This document shows, piece by piece, positions 42,110-51,341 of a DNA stretch of 57,219 nucleotides (positions are counted from its first letter, which is position 1; every line of letters starts with the position of its first letter). The notes beneath the pieces are model-generated. The model saw only the letters and a list, made by a program, of their open reading frames with translations. It made no database searches and had not been told where the DNA came from. Made by a program: the position numbers and the translations under genes. Source of the DNA: Ilumatobacteraceae bacterium. Its GTDB lineage: Bacteria > Actinomycetota > Acidimicrobiia > Acidimicrobiales > Ilumatobacteraceae. The stretch covers positions 1 to 57,219 of the forward strand of contig JALHOG010000029.1 of assembly GCA_022843125.1 (NCBI GenBank). The letters run 5' to 3'.

Positions 42110-43999
42110 GTGATCGAGCCCGTGAGCCCCGCCGAGGTCGATGCGCGTGCCGACGAGTGGCGTCCCGACCTGCTGGCGGCGCTGCGCGGACTGTACGGGC
42201 TCCGCGGCGACGACCTCTGCGACGTGCTCGAGAAGCGCGCCCGCGAGGCAGCCGCGCAGCGCGCACCGGAGATGGTCGCGCGCGACCGCGAGCGAGCCGT
42301 GCGGCCCGATTGGTACCTGAGCAACGAGCGCGTCGGCTATATGGCGTACGCCGATCGTTTCGGTGGCGGCACGCTCGACGGGCTCCGCGACCGCATCCCG
42401 CACCTCGTCGACCTCGGCGTCGACGTGCTCCACCTGCTGTCGTTGCTCACGCCCCGCGTCGGCGAGAGCGACGGCGGCTTCGCCATCCGCGACTACCGCT
42501 CGCCCGACCCACGGCTCGGCACGCCGGCCGATCTGCAACAGCTGATCGGAGCGCTGCACGACGCCGGCATCAACCTCTGCGTCGACTTCGTGTTGAACCA
42601 CACGAGCGACGACCACGAGTGGACGCTCGCTGCCCGAGCCGGCTCGGTGTACCACCGCGACCTCTACATCACGTTCCCCGATCGCACCCTGCCCGACCGG
42701 TACGAGGCGACTCTGCCCGAGGTCTTCCCCGACCTGTCCCCCGGCAACTTCACGTGGATCGCCGAGCTCGAGCGCTGGGTGTGGACCACCTTCCGCGACT
42801 TCCAGTGGGACCTCAACTGGGCCAACCCCGACGTGATGATCGAGGTCGCCGACCTCGCGTTCCACCTCGCCAACCTCGGCGTCGACGTGCTGCGCCTCGA
42901 CGCCATCGCGTTCACCTGGAAGCGGCTCGGCACCAACTGCCAGAACCAGCCCGAGGCGCACCTCGTCGCCCAGGCGCTCCGGGCCGCGCTCGGCATCGCC
43001 GCGCCGGCCACGATCCTGCTCGCCGAGGCGATCGTCGGACCGGACGACCTGCTCGGCTATCTCGGCCGGCACGAACTCGAGCGCCGCGAGTGCGAGCTCG
43101 CCTACCACAACCAGTTGATGGTGCAGGGCTGGTCGATGCTCGCCACCCGCGAGGCCGCGCTCGCACGGGTCGCCCTGTCGCGGCTCCCCGACCCTCCGAG
43201 CCGTACCACCTGGTTCACCTACGTTCGCTGCCACGACGACATCGGTTGGGCGATCGACGACCCCGATGCCACCGCCGTCGGAGTCACCGGTGCCGGCCAC
43301 CGCGAGTTCCTCGCCCGGTTCTACCGCGGCGACTTCCCCGGTTCGTTCGCACGCGGCACGCCGTTCGGCATCAACCCGACGACCAACGACGAGCGCACCT
43401 CGGGCATGGGAGCGACGCTCGCCGGGATGACCGCCGCGGTCGAGGCGGGCGACCCGGCTGCCGTCGACGCAGCGATCGAACGGCTGCTGCTGCTGTACGC
43501 GATCGCCTTCGGTTACGGCGGCATCCCGATCATCTACATGGGCGACGAACTGTGCATGGTCGACGACCGGGGCTACCTCGACGACCCGCTGCGCCACGCC
43601 GACAGTCGGTGGTGCCATCGGCCCGAGTTCGACGAATCGATCGCGGCGCGGGCGTTCGTCGCCGGGACGGCTGAACAGCGGCTCTGGGACGGCATCCGGG
43701 CACTCGTCACCGCCCGCCGGCGATGCCTCCCCCTGCACGGCGCCACGTCGTCGCATCCGATCGACATCGGCCATCCGTCGGTGTTCGCGTGGCACCGGCG
43801 CCACCCGCGCTTCGGCGAACTGCTCGGCCTCGCCAACGTCGGTGACGGGGCGGCGACGATCACCCCGCCGAGCGCGCTCGGGACCCGCACGTCCGGTCTC
43901 GTCGACCATCTCGACCCCGACGCCAACCGCCTGTTCCAGATCGCACCACGCCAGGTCCGCTGGGTCGCCCAGCCACCCGGCTACGCGCCGATCCCGTAG
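42110..43999 (+). CDS. Amylosucrase-like GH13 enzyme
   Basis: 629 residues from GTG at 42110. GH13 regions: VDVLHLLSLLTP, VDFVLNHTSDDH, WDLNWANPDV, the nucleophile Asp in VDVLRLDAIAFTW, the acid/base Glu in ILLAEAIVG and the stabilising Asp in VRCHDDIGWAI. The QWDLNW segment and length match amylosucrase (sucrose to alpha-1,4-glucan plus fructose), as does GYGGIPIIYMGDELCM. It has an N-terminal helical domain and no signal peptide. Sucrose hydrolase is the other possibility. Confidence 0.88.
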   Translation: MIEPVSPAEVDARADEWRPDLLAALRGLYGLRGDDLCDVLEKRAREAAAQRAPEMVARDRERAVRPDWYLSNERVGYMAYADRFGGGTLDGLRDRIPHLVDLGVDVLHLLSLLTPRVGESDGGFAIRDYRSPDPRLGTPADLQQLIGALHDAGINLCVDFVLNHTSDDHEWTLAARAGSVYHRDLYITFPDRTLPDRYEATLPEVFPDLSPGNFTWIAELERWVWTTFRDFQWDLNWANPDVMIEVADLAFHLANLGVDVLRLDAIAFTWKRLGTNCQNQPEAHLVAQALRAALGIAAPATILLAEAIVGPDDLLGYLGRHELERRECELAYHNQLMVQGWSMLATREAALARVALSRLPDPPSRTTWFTYVRCHDDIGWAIDDPDATAVGVTGAGHREFLARFYRGDFPGSFARGTPFGINPTTNDERTSGMGATLAGMTAAVEAGDPAAVDAAIERLLLLYAIAFGYGGIPIIYMGDELCMVDDRGYLDDPLRHADSRWCHRPEFDESIAARAFVAGTAEQRLWDGIRALVTARRRCLPLHGATSSHPIDIGHPSVFAWHRRHPRFGELLGLANVGDGAATITPPSALGTRTSGLVDHLDPDANRLFQIAPRQVRWVAQPPGYAPIP

Positions 44000-44023
44000 C
44001 GCTGCCGGCCGAGGCGTGCCGCC

Positions 44024-44347
44024 CTACCCGATCCGGCCGGGAACGCCCCGACCCGGCGAGTCGCCGTCGTAGTAGGGCGCAGGCCCGCTCGGCGGCACCT
44101 CGGTTCGCAACACCACCCACGAGCACGAGTGCCGCCAGTCCTCGCTCAGGAACTCGGAGTCGGCGCACGCCTCGTACCGGCAGCGAGGGTCCTCGTGCCC
44201 GCCACACCCCATCGACGGATCGCGCCACAACGAACCGTCGGCACGGCGGCACAGCGAACCGCTGTCGAGGTCGACGTAGTGGCAGTAGGCGTCGTGGAAG
44301 CCGACTGCCCCGACTCCGACCGCCATCAGCGGCACGAACACCCACAT
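44024..44347 (-). CDS. Small Cys-rich exported protein
   Basis: 107 residues. MWVFVPLMAVGVGAVGFHDA is a signal peptide or anchor, then six Cys spaced like a disulfide-bonded module (CHYV, LCRR, GCGG, RCRY, ACAD, SCSW). No family recognised. It lies 75 bp beyond the MFS gene on the same strand, so it may be the last gene of the operon. Confidence 0.55.
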   Translation of the reverse strand: MWVFVPLMAVGVGAVGFHDAYCHYVDLDSGSLCRRADGSLWRDPSMGCGGHEDPRCRYEACADSEFLSEDWRHSCSWVVLRTEVPPSGPAPYYDGDSPGRGVPGRIG

Positions 44348-44422
44348 CGAGCGGGCGGCGCACCGACCTGGCCCGCACCGGGTCGCCTCCGACGCTGGTG
44401 TTCACACCCTGATCGAAGGACC

Positions 44423-45625
44423 TCAGACGCGGTCGAGGGAGGGAAACGGGTCGATGCGGTAGACCGCGTCGTCGCCGCGTCGGGCCCGGTACTCGGGGCC
44501 GGCGAGCACCCACGCGGCAATCGCCATCACGACCATCACGCCGGCGCAGACCGTGTACGCGAGGACGCGGCCACCGGCGCTGTAGAGCACGCCGGCCAGC
44601 ACCGAGGTGACGCCCCCGGTGAGCGTCTGCGCGGCGCCAAGCATCCCCTGCGCGGATGCCTGCCGTTCGGTCGGCGCCACCATGCCGACTGCGACCGCGT
44701 TGCTCGACACGGTGAGCGAGTCGCACACCGCGTGCACGATGCTCACGACGAGCATCAGGACGGCGGCCGGCATCACGCCGTAGAGGAACATGAAGATCGC
44801 GCCGAGGATCAACCCGAACGGGCCGAGCCGGAACGGGCCGAGCCGTTGCGCCAGCCGCCCGCCGTACGACCCGAAGAAGATCAACGGCAGGGCGAAGATC
44901 GTGATGCCGAGATTGGCCATCAGCTCGCTGGCGCGCAGGTCGTCGAGGACGATCGCCCACAGCGCGTCGAAGGTGCCGATCATCAGGAACAGGGCCGACC
45001 CGACGACGAGCCCCGACACCATCGCCCGTGATCGCAGCAGGTCGAACGCGAATCGCGGCTCGGGGATCCCCGTCGGCACCGCCTCGCGGACCTCGACGCG
45101 CAGCATCACCGGCAGGGTGAGCACGGTCAGGACCGCGATCGCGAGGAACGGAGCCGGGATGCCGAACTGTGGGACGAGCACGGCCGACACGGCCGGCCCC
45201 GCCGCGAACCCGGCCACGTCGGCGGCCAGCAGCAGACCGAGGTTGCTGCCGAGGTTGCCCGGGTCACCGTTGATGACGATGCGGCGCACCGCCGGCGTGG
45301 CGATGCCGACACCGACACCCATCACGAAACGCGCGATGAGCAGCACCACGACGGTGTCACCCACCGCCATCCCGAGCAGTCCGACCACGTTGAGGACCAG
45401 ACCGATGACCACCATCCGGCGGGCATGACCCCGGTCGGCGATCGGCGCGAGGAACGCCTGCGCGACGAACGACGAGAGGAAACCGAGCCCGACGATCATG
45501 CCGAGCCAATGGGCTTCGATCCCGTACTCGTCGCGGAAGTCGTCGAGGACCGTGAACATCACGCCGTAGCCCGACGCCAACACGGCGGTCATCAACCCGA
45601 AGGTGAGGACCTCGATGCGTGACAC
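44423..45625 (-). CDS. MFS transporter
   Basis: 400 residues, twelve helices, from GTG at 45625. The A-motif is in ADRGHARRMVVIG between helices 2 and 3, and GVGVGIATPAVRRIVINGDPG follows helix 4. A drug or metabolite efflux or uptake role cannot be decided. It starts 10 bp after the DUF58-transglutaminase gene and probably shares its transcript. Confidence 0.88.
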   Translation of the reverse strand: MSRIEVLTFGLMTAVLASGYGVMFTVLDDFRDEYGIEAHWLGMIVGLGFLSSFVAQAFLAPIADRGHARRMVVIGLVLNVVGLLGMAVGDTVVVLLIARFVMGVGVGIATPAVRRIVINGDPGNLGSNLGLLLAADVAGFAAGPAVSAVLVPQFGIPAPFLAIAVLTVLTLPVMLRVEVREAVPTGIPEPRFAFDLLRSRAMVSGLVVGSALFLMIGTFDALWAIVLDDLRASELMANLGITIFALPLIFFGSYGGRLAQRLGPFRLGPFGLILGAIFMFLYGVMPAAVLMLVVSIVHAVCDSLTVSSNAVAVGMVAPTERQASAQGMLGAAQTLTGGVTSVLAGVLYSAGGRVLAYTVCAGVMVVMAIAAWVLAGPEYRARRGDDAVYRIDPFPSLDRV

Positions 45626-45635
45626 CGCAGCGAGG

Positions 45636-48578
45636 CTAGCGGCGACGTTCGGCCAGCGACCCGACCAGTTGTCGCGTCTCGACGTACACCGTGTCGTCGT
45701 CGGCGAAGGTCGGGTCGAACACCACCCGATCGAGTCGTTCGGCGACCTGCCGTGCGCGCTCCGCCTCGTCGGCGGCGGTCCAGTGACGCGCCCGCCCCGG
45801 GTTGGTCGCACCGCTGGCCGCACCCCGTGCGGCGGCGAGGTCGCCGAACCGGTCCTGGAGCACGCCCCACCGGCCACGCCGTCGCCGGCGCCACAGCTCG
45901 ACGCCGATGCGGAGCACCGACGCCAGAGCGAGCCCTGCGCCGACGACCAGGACGGCGAGCCCCGGGCGTGCGGCCACGGCGTCGGCAGCTCCGGTGACCA
46001 GCTCCGAGCCGATCGATCCCGACGACGACTCGCCCGACAGCGGCACCGAGGCGGTCGGGTCGAAGGCCTGCCACCCCGTCTCGGGGAACCAGACCTCGAC
46101 CCATGCGTGGGCATCAGTGCCGCGCACCTCGTAGACACCGGCGATGCGGTCGCGAGTGCCCGACACGTAGCCCGTCGCCAGTCGCGACGGCACCCCCTGG
46201 GTGCGCAGCATCACGGTCAGCGCCGACGCGATCTGCTCGCAGAACCCGAGTCGTGAATCGAACAGGAAGTCGTGCACGGCATCCTCACCCGGATCGGGCA
46301 GCGGCGCATTGAGGTCGTACTGGACGTTGGCGCCCATCCACGCCTCGAACGCCCGCACCATGCCGTACGTGGTCGTCTGACCGGCGGCGAGCTCGTTCGC
46401 GAGCGCGATCGTCTCGTCGGACGTGCTCGCCGGGACGGCGAGGTAGCGACCGAGCACCTGGCGGCCCAGATCGGTGAGGCGCTCGTCGAGGCGGCCCTGG
46501 CGCAGCAGCAACTCCTCGGTCACCTGCGGCCGCTCCGACACGACGGTGTACACCGAACCGGCCGGCAGGATCGTCGACGCCCGGATCGCCCCGTCCGAGC
46601 GCACCCACACATCGGCGTCGATGATGACCTGGCTCGGCCGGTAGGCGGCGAACACGACGTTGGGCAGGTCGGCCTCGGCGTAGAACGTCTGCACGAAGCG
46701 CTCGACCGGGACGTCGTCGGCGAGCGTGTCGCCGATCGCAGGCGGCACATCGATGTCGGGCCCGCCGCGCTGCGAACCGATCTCGTCATCGGCGTACCAG
46801 CGCCGCCCGTCGAACTCGCTGAACGTCTGGCCGCGCCAGAAGTCGGGCCCGGTCGCGCGTACCCGCATCACGACCTCGTCGCTGAGATCGCCGCGCACCG
46901 AGGTGTCCATGGTCTGCGCGAAACCCGTGTAGCCACCGGCCTGCCCGGCAGGGGCCCTGTCCGGCGAACCGGTGCGATCGTTCCGGATGTCACCTTCCGG
47001 GCCGGCGATCGCACCAGGGAGCCCGACCGGGCTCATGTCGTCGATGAACGTGGGTAGCGACAGGCGCGCCGGGCCGTCAGGAATCGGGACAACGGCGAGC
47101 ACCGCGATCGAGGCCACTGCGCCGAGCGCGAGCGCACCGGCACCGGGAACGAGCGCTCCGAGGCGGATCGGCCGCCGCGTCGCGGACGTCGGGCCTGCCA
47201 GCGCCCACGAGGCGCCGCCGAACGACACGCCCCACGCCAGGAGCCACCAGCCGATCGTCCCGTCGACTCGGAAACCGGACGCGTACATCAGCACGACAGC
47301 GGAGATGGCGAGCCCGACGCGGACCGTGCGACGGTCACGGCACTCGAATCCGTGGAGCGCGATGAGGATCACGAGGATCTGCGGGAGCGGCCCGCGCAGC
47401 AGCCCGAGCAGCCCGTCGAGCTGGCCGGCCGACGCCGCGACAGCGATGAACGCCAGCAGCGCCCCGAACGCGACGAGCAACCGGACGTACGGGGGAGCCG
47501 CCTCGCCCGATGCCAGCAACGGTGCCGAGACGGCCGCACCCAGCACCACGCTGGCGACCACCATCACGGTGACGAGCGGGCTGTATTCGAGCGTGGTCAT
47601 CAGCATCAGGAGCGACACGAGGGTCGCCGCTGCCGCCCACCACCTCGCCGAGGCGCGAGCGGTGTCCTCCGGCTCGGCCGCACCGCGGCCCCGGAGACGT
47701 TTCCGGACGGGGGCGGGCACCTCACCGAGGTCGGCGGCAGCAGCCCACCGGGCAGCCGTCGGACGGTCGGGGATCGCCACCGGGTCACCGCTTCCGATCG
47801 CCGCCGACACCTCGGCCCGGGCGCGCAGCCCGTCCTCGATCGCAGACCGAGCGGCACCTGCCTCCGCATCCGGATCGGACGTGCCGACCCGGGCCCGGAC
47901 GACCCAGCGCTGGTCGGCGTCGTGCCGGCGGTCGTGCACGACGAGCTCACCGGTCCGCAGCGTCGACCCCCAGTGCACGAACTTCTCGCTGTCGCCGTCG
48001 CGCCAGGGCCGCACGCCGTCGGTGTCGCCCGCCACGGCGCCCGGTCGACCCTCGCGGGTGCCGCCGGCCGCCACCGAACTGCGCTGCACCGGGACGTGCT
48101 GGTGGCGCTGCAGCGGCGCCACCACCACCTCGCCGACCGAGATCTCGAACTGGCGACGCCACCACACCAGACCGATGCCACCCGCGCTGCGGACCCGCAC
48201 GCGCACCTGATGGAGAACGCCTCGACGCGGGAGCGTCGCCTCACCTCGGAACCATCCGTCGTCCGACCAACCCGACGCCAGTACCGCTCCGGCCGAACGG
48301 ACCTCGACCCAGACCGGCTGCGCCGAACGGATCTCACACGACACAGCGACCGGGAGCCCCTGGTCGACCAGACCAGGCAGGGTGAGCGCACCAACCTCGA
48401 CCCGGCGAACTGCCTGCCACCCGGACACCACCGCCGCCGCGAACCAGACGGCAGCGACGACCAGCATGATCACGACCGGCGTGGCGCCGGTGAGGCGGGC
48501 GATCGCCGCTCCCCCACCCCACGCGAGCAGCATCCCGAGGCCGCCGGCAGCGACACCGGTGGGTCGCGGCCGACTCAT
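45636..48578 (-). CDS. Fused DUF58 and TgpA-type transglutaminase membrane protein
   Basis: 980 residues. After two N-terminal helices, a DUF58 domain (about 100-270) is marked by GVRPWRDGDSEKFVHWGSTLRTGELVV. Then a block of hydrophobic helices (about 310-510) leads to an exported transglutaminase core with the triad Cys780 (LGFCEQIASAL), His824 (DAHAWVEVW) and Asp840 (FDPTASV). A final helix and an Arg-rich cytoplasmic tail follow. Usually DUF58 and TgpA are separate genes beside moxR; here they are one. ATG at 48578 overlaps the moxR stop (ATGA). Peptide cross-linking or proteolysis on the outside is the likely chemistry. Confidence 0.9.
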   Translation of the reverse strand: MSRPRPTGVAAGGLGMLLAWGGGAAIARLTGATPVVIMLVVAAVWFAAAVVSGWQAVRRVEVGALTLPGLVDQGLPVAVSCEIRSAQPVWVEVRSAGAVLASGWSDDGWFRGEATLPRRGVLHQVRVRVRSAGGIGLVWWRRQFEISVGEVVVAPLQRHQHVPVQRSSVAAGGTREGRPGAVAGDTDGVRPWRDGDSEKFVHWGSTLRTGELVVHDRRHDADQRWVVRARVGTSDPDAEAGAARSAIEDGLRARAEVSAAIGSGDPVAIPDRPTAARWAAAADLGEVPAPVRKRLRGRGAAEPEDTARASARWWAAAATLVSLLMLMTTLEYSPLVTVMVVASVVLGAAVSAPLLASGEAAPPYVRLLVAFGALLAFIAVAASAGQLDGLLGLLRGPLPQILVILIALHGFECRDRRTVRVGLAISAVVLMYASGFRVDGTIGWWLLAWGVSFGGASWALAGPTSATRRPIRLGALVPGAGALALGAVASIAVLAVVPIPDGPARLSLPTFIDDMSPVGLPGAIAGPEGDIRNDRTGSPDRAPAGQAGGYTGFAQTMDTSVRGDLSDEVVMRVRATGPDFWRGQTFSEFDGRRWYADDEIGSQRGGPDIDVPPAIGDTLADDVPVERFVQTFYAEADLPNVVFAAYRPSQVIIDADVWVRSDGAIRASTILPAGSVYTVVSERPQVTEELLLRQGRLDERLTDLGRQVLGRYLAVPASTSDETIALANELAAGQTTTYGMVRAFEAWMGANVQYDLNAPLPDPGEDAVHDFLFDSRLGFCEQIASALTVMLRTQGVPSRLATGYVSGTRDRIAGVYEVRGTDAHAWVEVWFPETGWQAFDPTASVPLSGESSSGSIGSELVTGAADAVAARPGLAVLVVGAGLALASVLRIGVELWRRRRRGRWGVLQDRFGDLAAARGAASGATNPGRARHWTAADEAERARQVAERLDRVVFDPTFADDDTVYVETRQLVGSLAERRR

Positions 48579-49594
48579 GCGGTCGGGGCCGGGACCTGCG
48601 TCAGACATTCCGCAACCACTTCGCGGCCGGCGCGGACCGAGCCGTCGGCATCGACGACGAGCACACGATGTGCGAGCGCGACCTCGGCGACGTCGACGAC
48701 GTCCTGGGGCACGACGAAATGCCGACCTCCCATCGCGGCGATCGCCTTCGCCAACCCGATCAGCGACACGCCGCCACGGGTGGATGCGCCGAGCCGGACA
48801 CGCGGGTGCTGACGGGTGGCCTCGAGGATCGAGACCACATAGCGGGCCAGCGCGTCGGCGACGTAGACCGACTGGACCGTCGCCCGCGCCTGCACCAGCT
48901 CGCCGATGTCGACCACCGGCTCGACCGCCTTGAGCACGGAACGGCCACGGCGCCCGGTCAGCACCTCGACCTCGTCCTCGGGCAGCGGACGGCCGGGCGA
49001 GACGACGGCGGCGAACCGGTCGAGCGCACCTTCGCCGAGAGGATAGGTGCCGGTCATCTCGACCGGGTTCTGGGTGGCGATCAGCAGGAATGGCGACGGG
49101 AGGTCGCGGGTGACGCCATCGACGGTGACCGCACCCTCCTCGGTGGCCTCGAGCAACGCGGACTGGGTGCGCGGGTTGGCGCGGTTGAGCTCGTCGAAGA
49201 CCACGATGTTCGAGAACACCGGGCCCGGCCGGAACCGCAGCTCGAAGCTGTCTCCCTGCGGCACCATCGTGCCGGTCACGTCACCGGGCAGGAGGTCGGG
49301 CGTGCCCTGGATGCGGTGGAACGAGCCACCGACCGACGAGGCCAGCGCCTGGGCGAGCAGGGTCTTGCCGACACCAGGGATGTCCTCGATGAGCAGATGC
49401 CCGCCGCTCAGCACGCAGGCGAGCGCCGTCCGGATCGCTTCCTCTCGACCTGCCAGCACCTGGCCGACCGAGCGCGCGATCCGCTCCGCTGTGGCCGCGA
49501 CCTGCTCGATGTCGGCCGAACCGGCTGGATGCACGAGCGAGTTCGTCGGGGTGGTGCCCGTAGGCGCGATCGTCCGTCCAGCCATCGTCTCCAT
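48575..49594 (-). CDS. MoxR-family AAA+ ATPase
   Basis: 339 residues. Walker A GVGKTLLAQAL, Walker B VVFDELNRANPRTQSALLEA, sensor 1 LIATQNPVEMTGTYPLGEGALDRF and the lid with LGASTRGGVSLIGLAKA. MoxR ATPases with DUF58 and transglutaminase partners are thought to assist assembly or maturation of envelope or metal-dependent proteins. ATG at 49594 (alternative at 49585). Translational coupling to the fusion gene supports a joint complex. Confidence 0.94.
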   Translation of the reverse strand: METMAGRTIAPTGTTPTNSLVHPAGSADIEQVAATAERIARSVGQVLAGREEAIRTALACVLSGGHLLIEDIPGVGKTLLAQALASSVGGSFHRIQGTPDLLPGDVTGTMVPQGDSFELRFRPGPVFSNIVVFDELNRANPRTQSALLEATEEGAVTVDGVTRDLPSPFLLIATQNPVEMTGTYPLGEGALDRFAAVVSPGRPLPEDEVEVLTGRRGRSVLKAVEPVVDIGELVQARATVQSVYVADALARYVVSILEATRQHPRVRLGASTRGGVSLIGLAKAIAAMGGRHFVVPQDVVDVAEVALAHRVLVVDADGSVRAGREVVAECLTQVPAPTA

Positions 49595-49650
49595 GCTGCC
49601 AGATCATCGGCTGGCCCCTGGTTCGCCTTGAGCGGCCAGGCCGATGCGCC

Positions 49651-50412
49651 TCAGCGCCGGATCCGCACCGACAGGCATGTGACGCATCCGTCGAGCTTCT
49701 CGAACTCGGAGATGTCGACCTCGACCGTGCGGTAGCCGAGGCTGCGGTACATCTCGGCGGTCGCTGGTGCACCGGTGGACATCAGCAGACGATGGTCGTC
49801 GAGCAGCACGACGTGCGCGCCCGCCGGCTCGGGCACAGCGAGGAAACGCGGGTACGCCGACGCGTCGTCGACGTGGTCGAGGTGACCGACCACGGTCCCA
49901 TCGGGCAGCGCCGTGACCGCCGACTTGAGGTGCAGGACGCTGGTCACCGGCACGCCGACCACCTCCCAACCGCGTGGAGCGAGGATCGCCCTCAACTGCT
50001 CGACACCATCGTCCGAGGTACGGGCGGTCCGGCCGACGTAGACGGTTCGGCCCACCTTCAGGACATCGCCGCCGTCGAAGGTGGCGGGCGGCTCGATGCG
50101 GACGACCTCGAGGCCCTGCGTGATCGCAGCCCGTTCGGCACCCTCCACCTCGGCGGCACGCGACGGCGCCCCGGGCCGGGTGATCACGGCCAGATCGTCG
50201 AACACGACGAGGGCGTCCTCGACGAACACCGCATCGGGGCAGTCATCGGCGGGCTCGACCTCCGTCACGTCCCATCCGGCCGATCGCAGGGCGCCGACGT
50301 ACGCCTCCCACTGTGCGAGCGCGAGCACGAGGTCGATCGGCTGCGGCTCCTGATGCGTGACGATCCCGTCGACGAGTGACGGGCCGGGTCGGCGAACGAG
50401 TGCGATCGGCAT
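49651..50412 (-). CDS. Dimethylarginine dimethylaminohydrolase
   Basis: 253 residues, normal for the family. It converts Nω,Nω-dimethyl-L-arginine to citrulline and dimethylamine. Signatures: DDCPDAVFVEDALVVFDDLAVITRPG, FDGGDVLKVGRTVYVG, HLKSAVTAL (catalytic His) and DGCVTCLSVRI (the Cys in TCLS is the nucleophile). ATG at 50412, 35 bp from the divergent BtuF-like gene. Related amidinotransferases share the fold, but the order and length favour this enzyme. Confidence 0.88.
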   Translation of the reverse strand: MPIALVRRPGPSLVDGIVTHQEPQPIDLVLALAQWEAYVGALRSAGWDVTEVEPADDCPDAVFVEDALVVFDDLAVITRPGAPSRAAEVEGAERAAITQGLEVVRIEPPATFDGGDVLKVGRTVYVGRTARTSDDGVEQLRAILAPRGWEVVGVPVTSVLHLKSAVTALPDGTVVGHLDHVDDASAYPRFLAVPEPAGAHVVLLDDHRLLMSTGAPATAEMYRSLGYRTVEVDISEFEKLDGCVTCLSVRIRR

Positions 50413-50447
50413 GTCGGGCGACGCTACCGACCCCTACCATCGCCGCG

Positions 50448-51338
50448 ATGCGCATCGTGTCGTTGCTCCCGTCGGCCACCGAGATCCTGTTCGACCTCGG
50501 GCTCGGCGACGACGTCGTCGGCGTGACCTTCGAGTGCAACTGGCCACCGGCTGCACGCTCGAAGCGGATCGTGTCGACGTCGGCGCTCCCCGAGGGTCTG
50601 TCCCCCGGCGAGATCGATGCCGTCGTGAAGGAGCGGATGGCGGCCGGCGAGGATCTCTACCGGCTCGACCGTGGTGCGTTGGCCGAGATCGACCCGGAGC
50701 TGATCGTGACGCAGGACCTGTGCGCGGTGTGCGCGATCGACGTGAGCGAGGTCGACGACGCGATTGCGTACCTGGGCTGCGCGGCGACGGTGGTGACGCT
50801 CGACCCGATGACGCTCGACGAGGTGATCGACTCGGTCGCCACCGTGGGCGCGGCGACCGGCACCGCCGAGCGTGGCGCCGAGATCGTCGCATCGCTGCGA
50901 GCGCGGGTCGCCGCCCTGGGCGAGCGGATCGCCGGGGCAGCGCGCCCGACGGTGCTCGTGCTCGAGTGGACCGATCCGGCGTTCACCGCCGGGCACTGGG
51001 TGCCCGATCTCGTCGACGTGGCGGGTGGGGAGAGCGTGCTGTCGTTCGCAGGCGGGAAGTCGCACGGCGTCGAGTGGTCCGCGATCCGGGAGGCCGACGC
51101 CGACGTGGTGATCGTGGCGCCGTGCGGCTTCGGCCTCGACGGCGCCGCCGAGCTCGCCGCCGGCGTGATCGCTCGCGACCTGCTCCCACCCGCCGCTGCG
51201 GTGTGGGCGATCGACGCCGATGCCGTGATCGTGCGTCCCGGCCCACGCGTGGTCGAAGGTGCCGAGGCGATCGCCGCGATCCTCCACCCCGACCGCTGCG
51301 GCGATCCCGACCCCGCCCTGGCGCGCCGCGTCCGCTGA
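50448..51338 (+). CDS. BtuF/FhuD-like binding-protein fold without signal peptide
   Basis: 296 residues starting MRIVSLLPSATEILFDLGLG, typical of the cobalamin/iron-chelate periplasmic binding fold, then TFECNWPPAARSKRIVSTSA and IDPELIVTQDLCAVCAI. No hydrophobic signal or lipobox precedes it: ATG at 50448 starts directly on the first beta strand, so the protein is probably cytoplasmic. No ABC permease or ATPase lies nearby. Binding of a corrinoid or other ligand inside the cell is suggested. Confidence 0.82.
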   Translation: MRIVSLLPSATEILFDLGLGDDVVGVTFECNWPPAARSKRIVSTSALPEGLSPGEIDAVVKERMAAGEDLYRLDRGALAEIDPELIVTQDLCAVCAIDVSEVDDAIAYLGCAATVVTLDPMTLDEVIDSVATVGAATGTAERGAEIVASLRARVAALGERIAGAARPTVLVLEWTDPAFTAGHWVPDLVDVAGGESVLSFAGGKSHGVEWSAIREADADVVIVAPCGFGLDGAAELAAGVIARDLLPPAAAVWAIDADAVIVRPGPRVVEGAEAIAAILHPDRCGDPDPALARRVR

Positions 51339-51341
51339 ACG

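Noticed and set aside
44990..45100. A terminator or promoter inside the MFS gene
   Set aside because: No inverted repeat or consensus; only ordinary GC-rich coding sequence.
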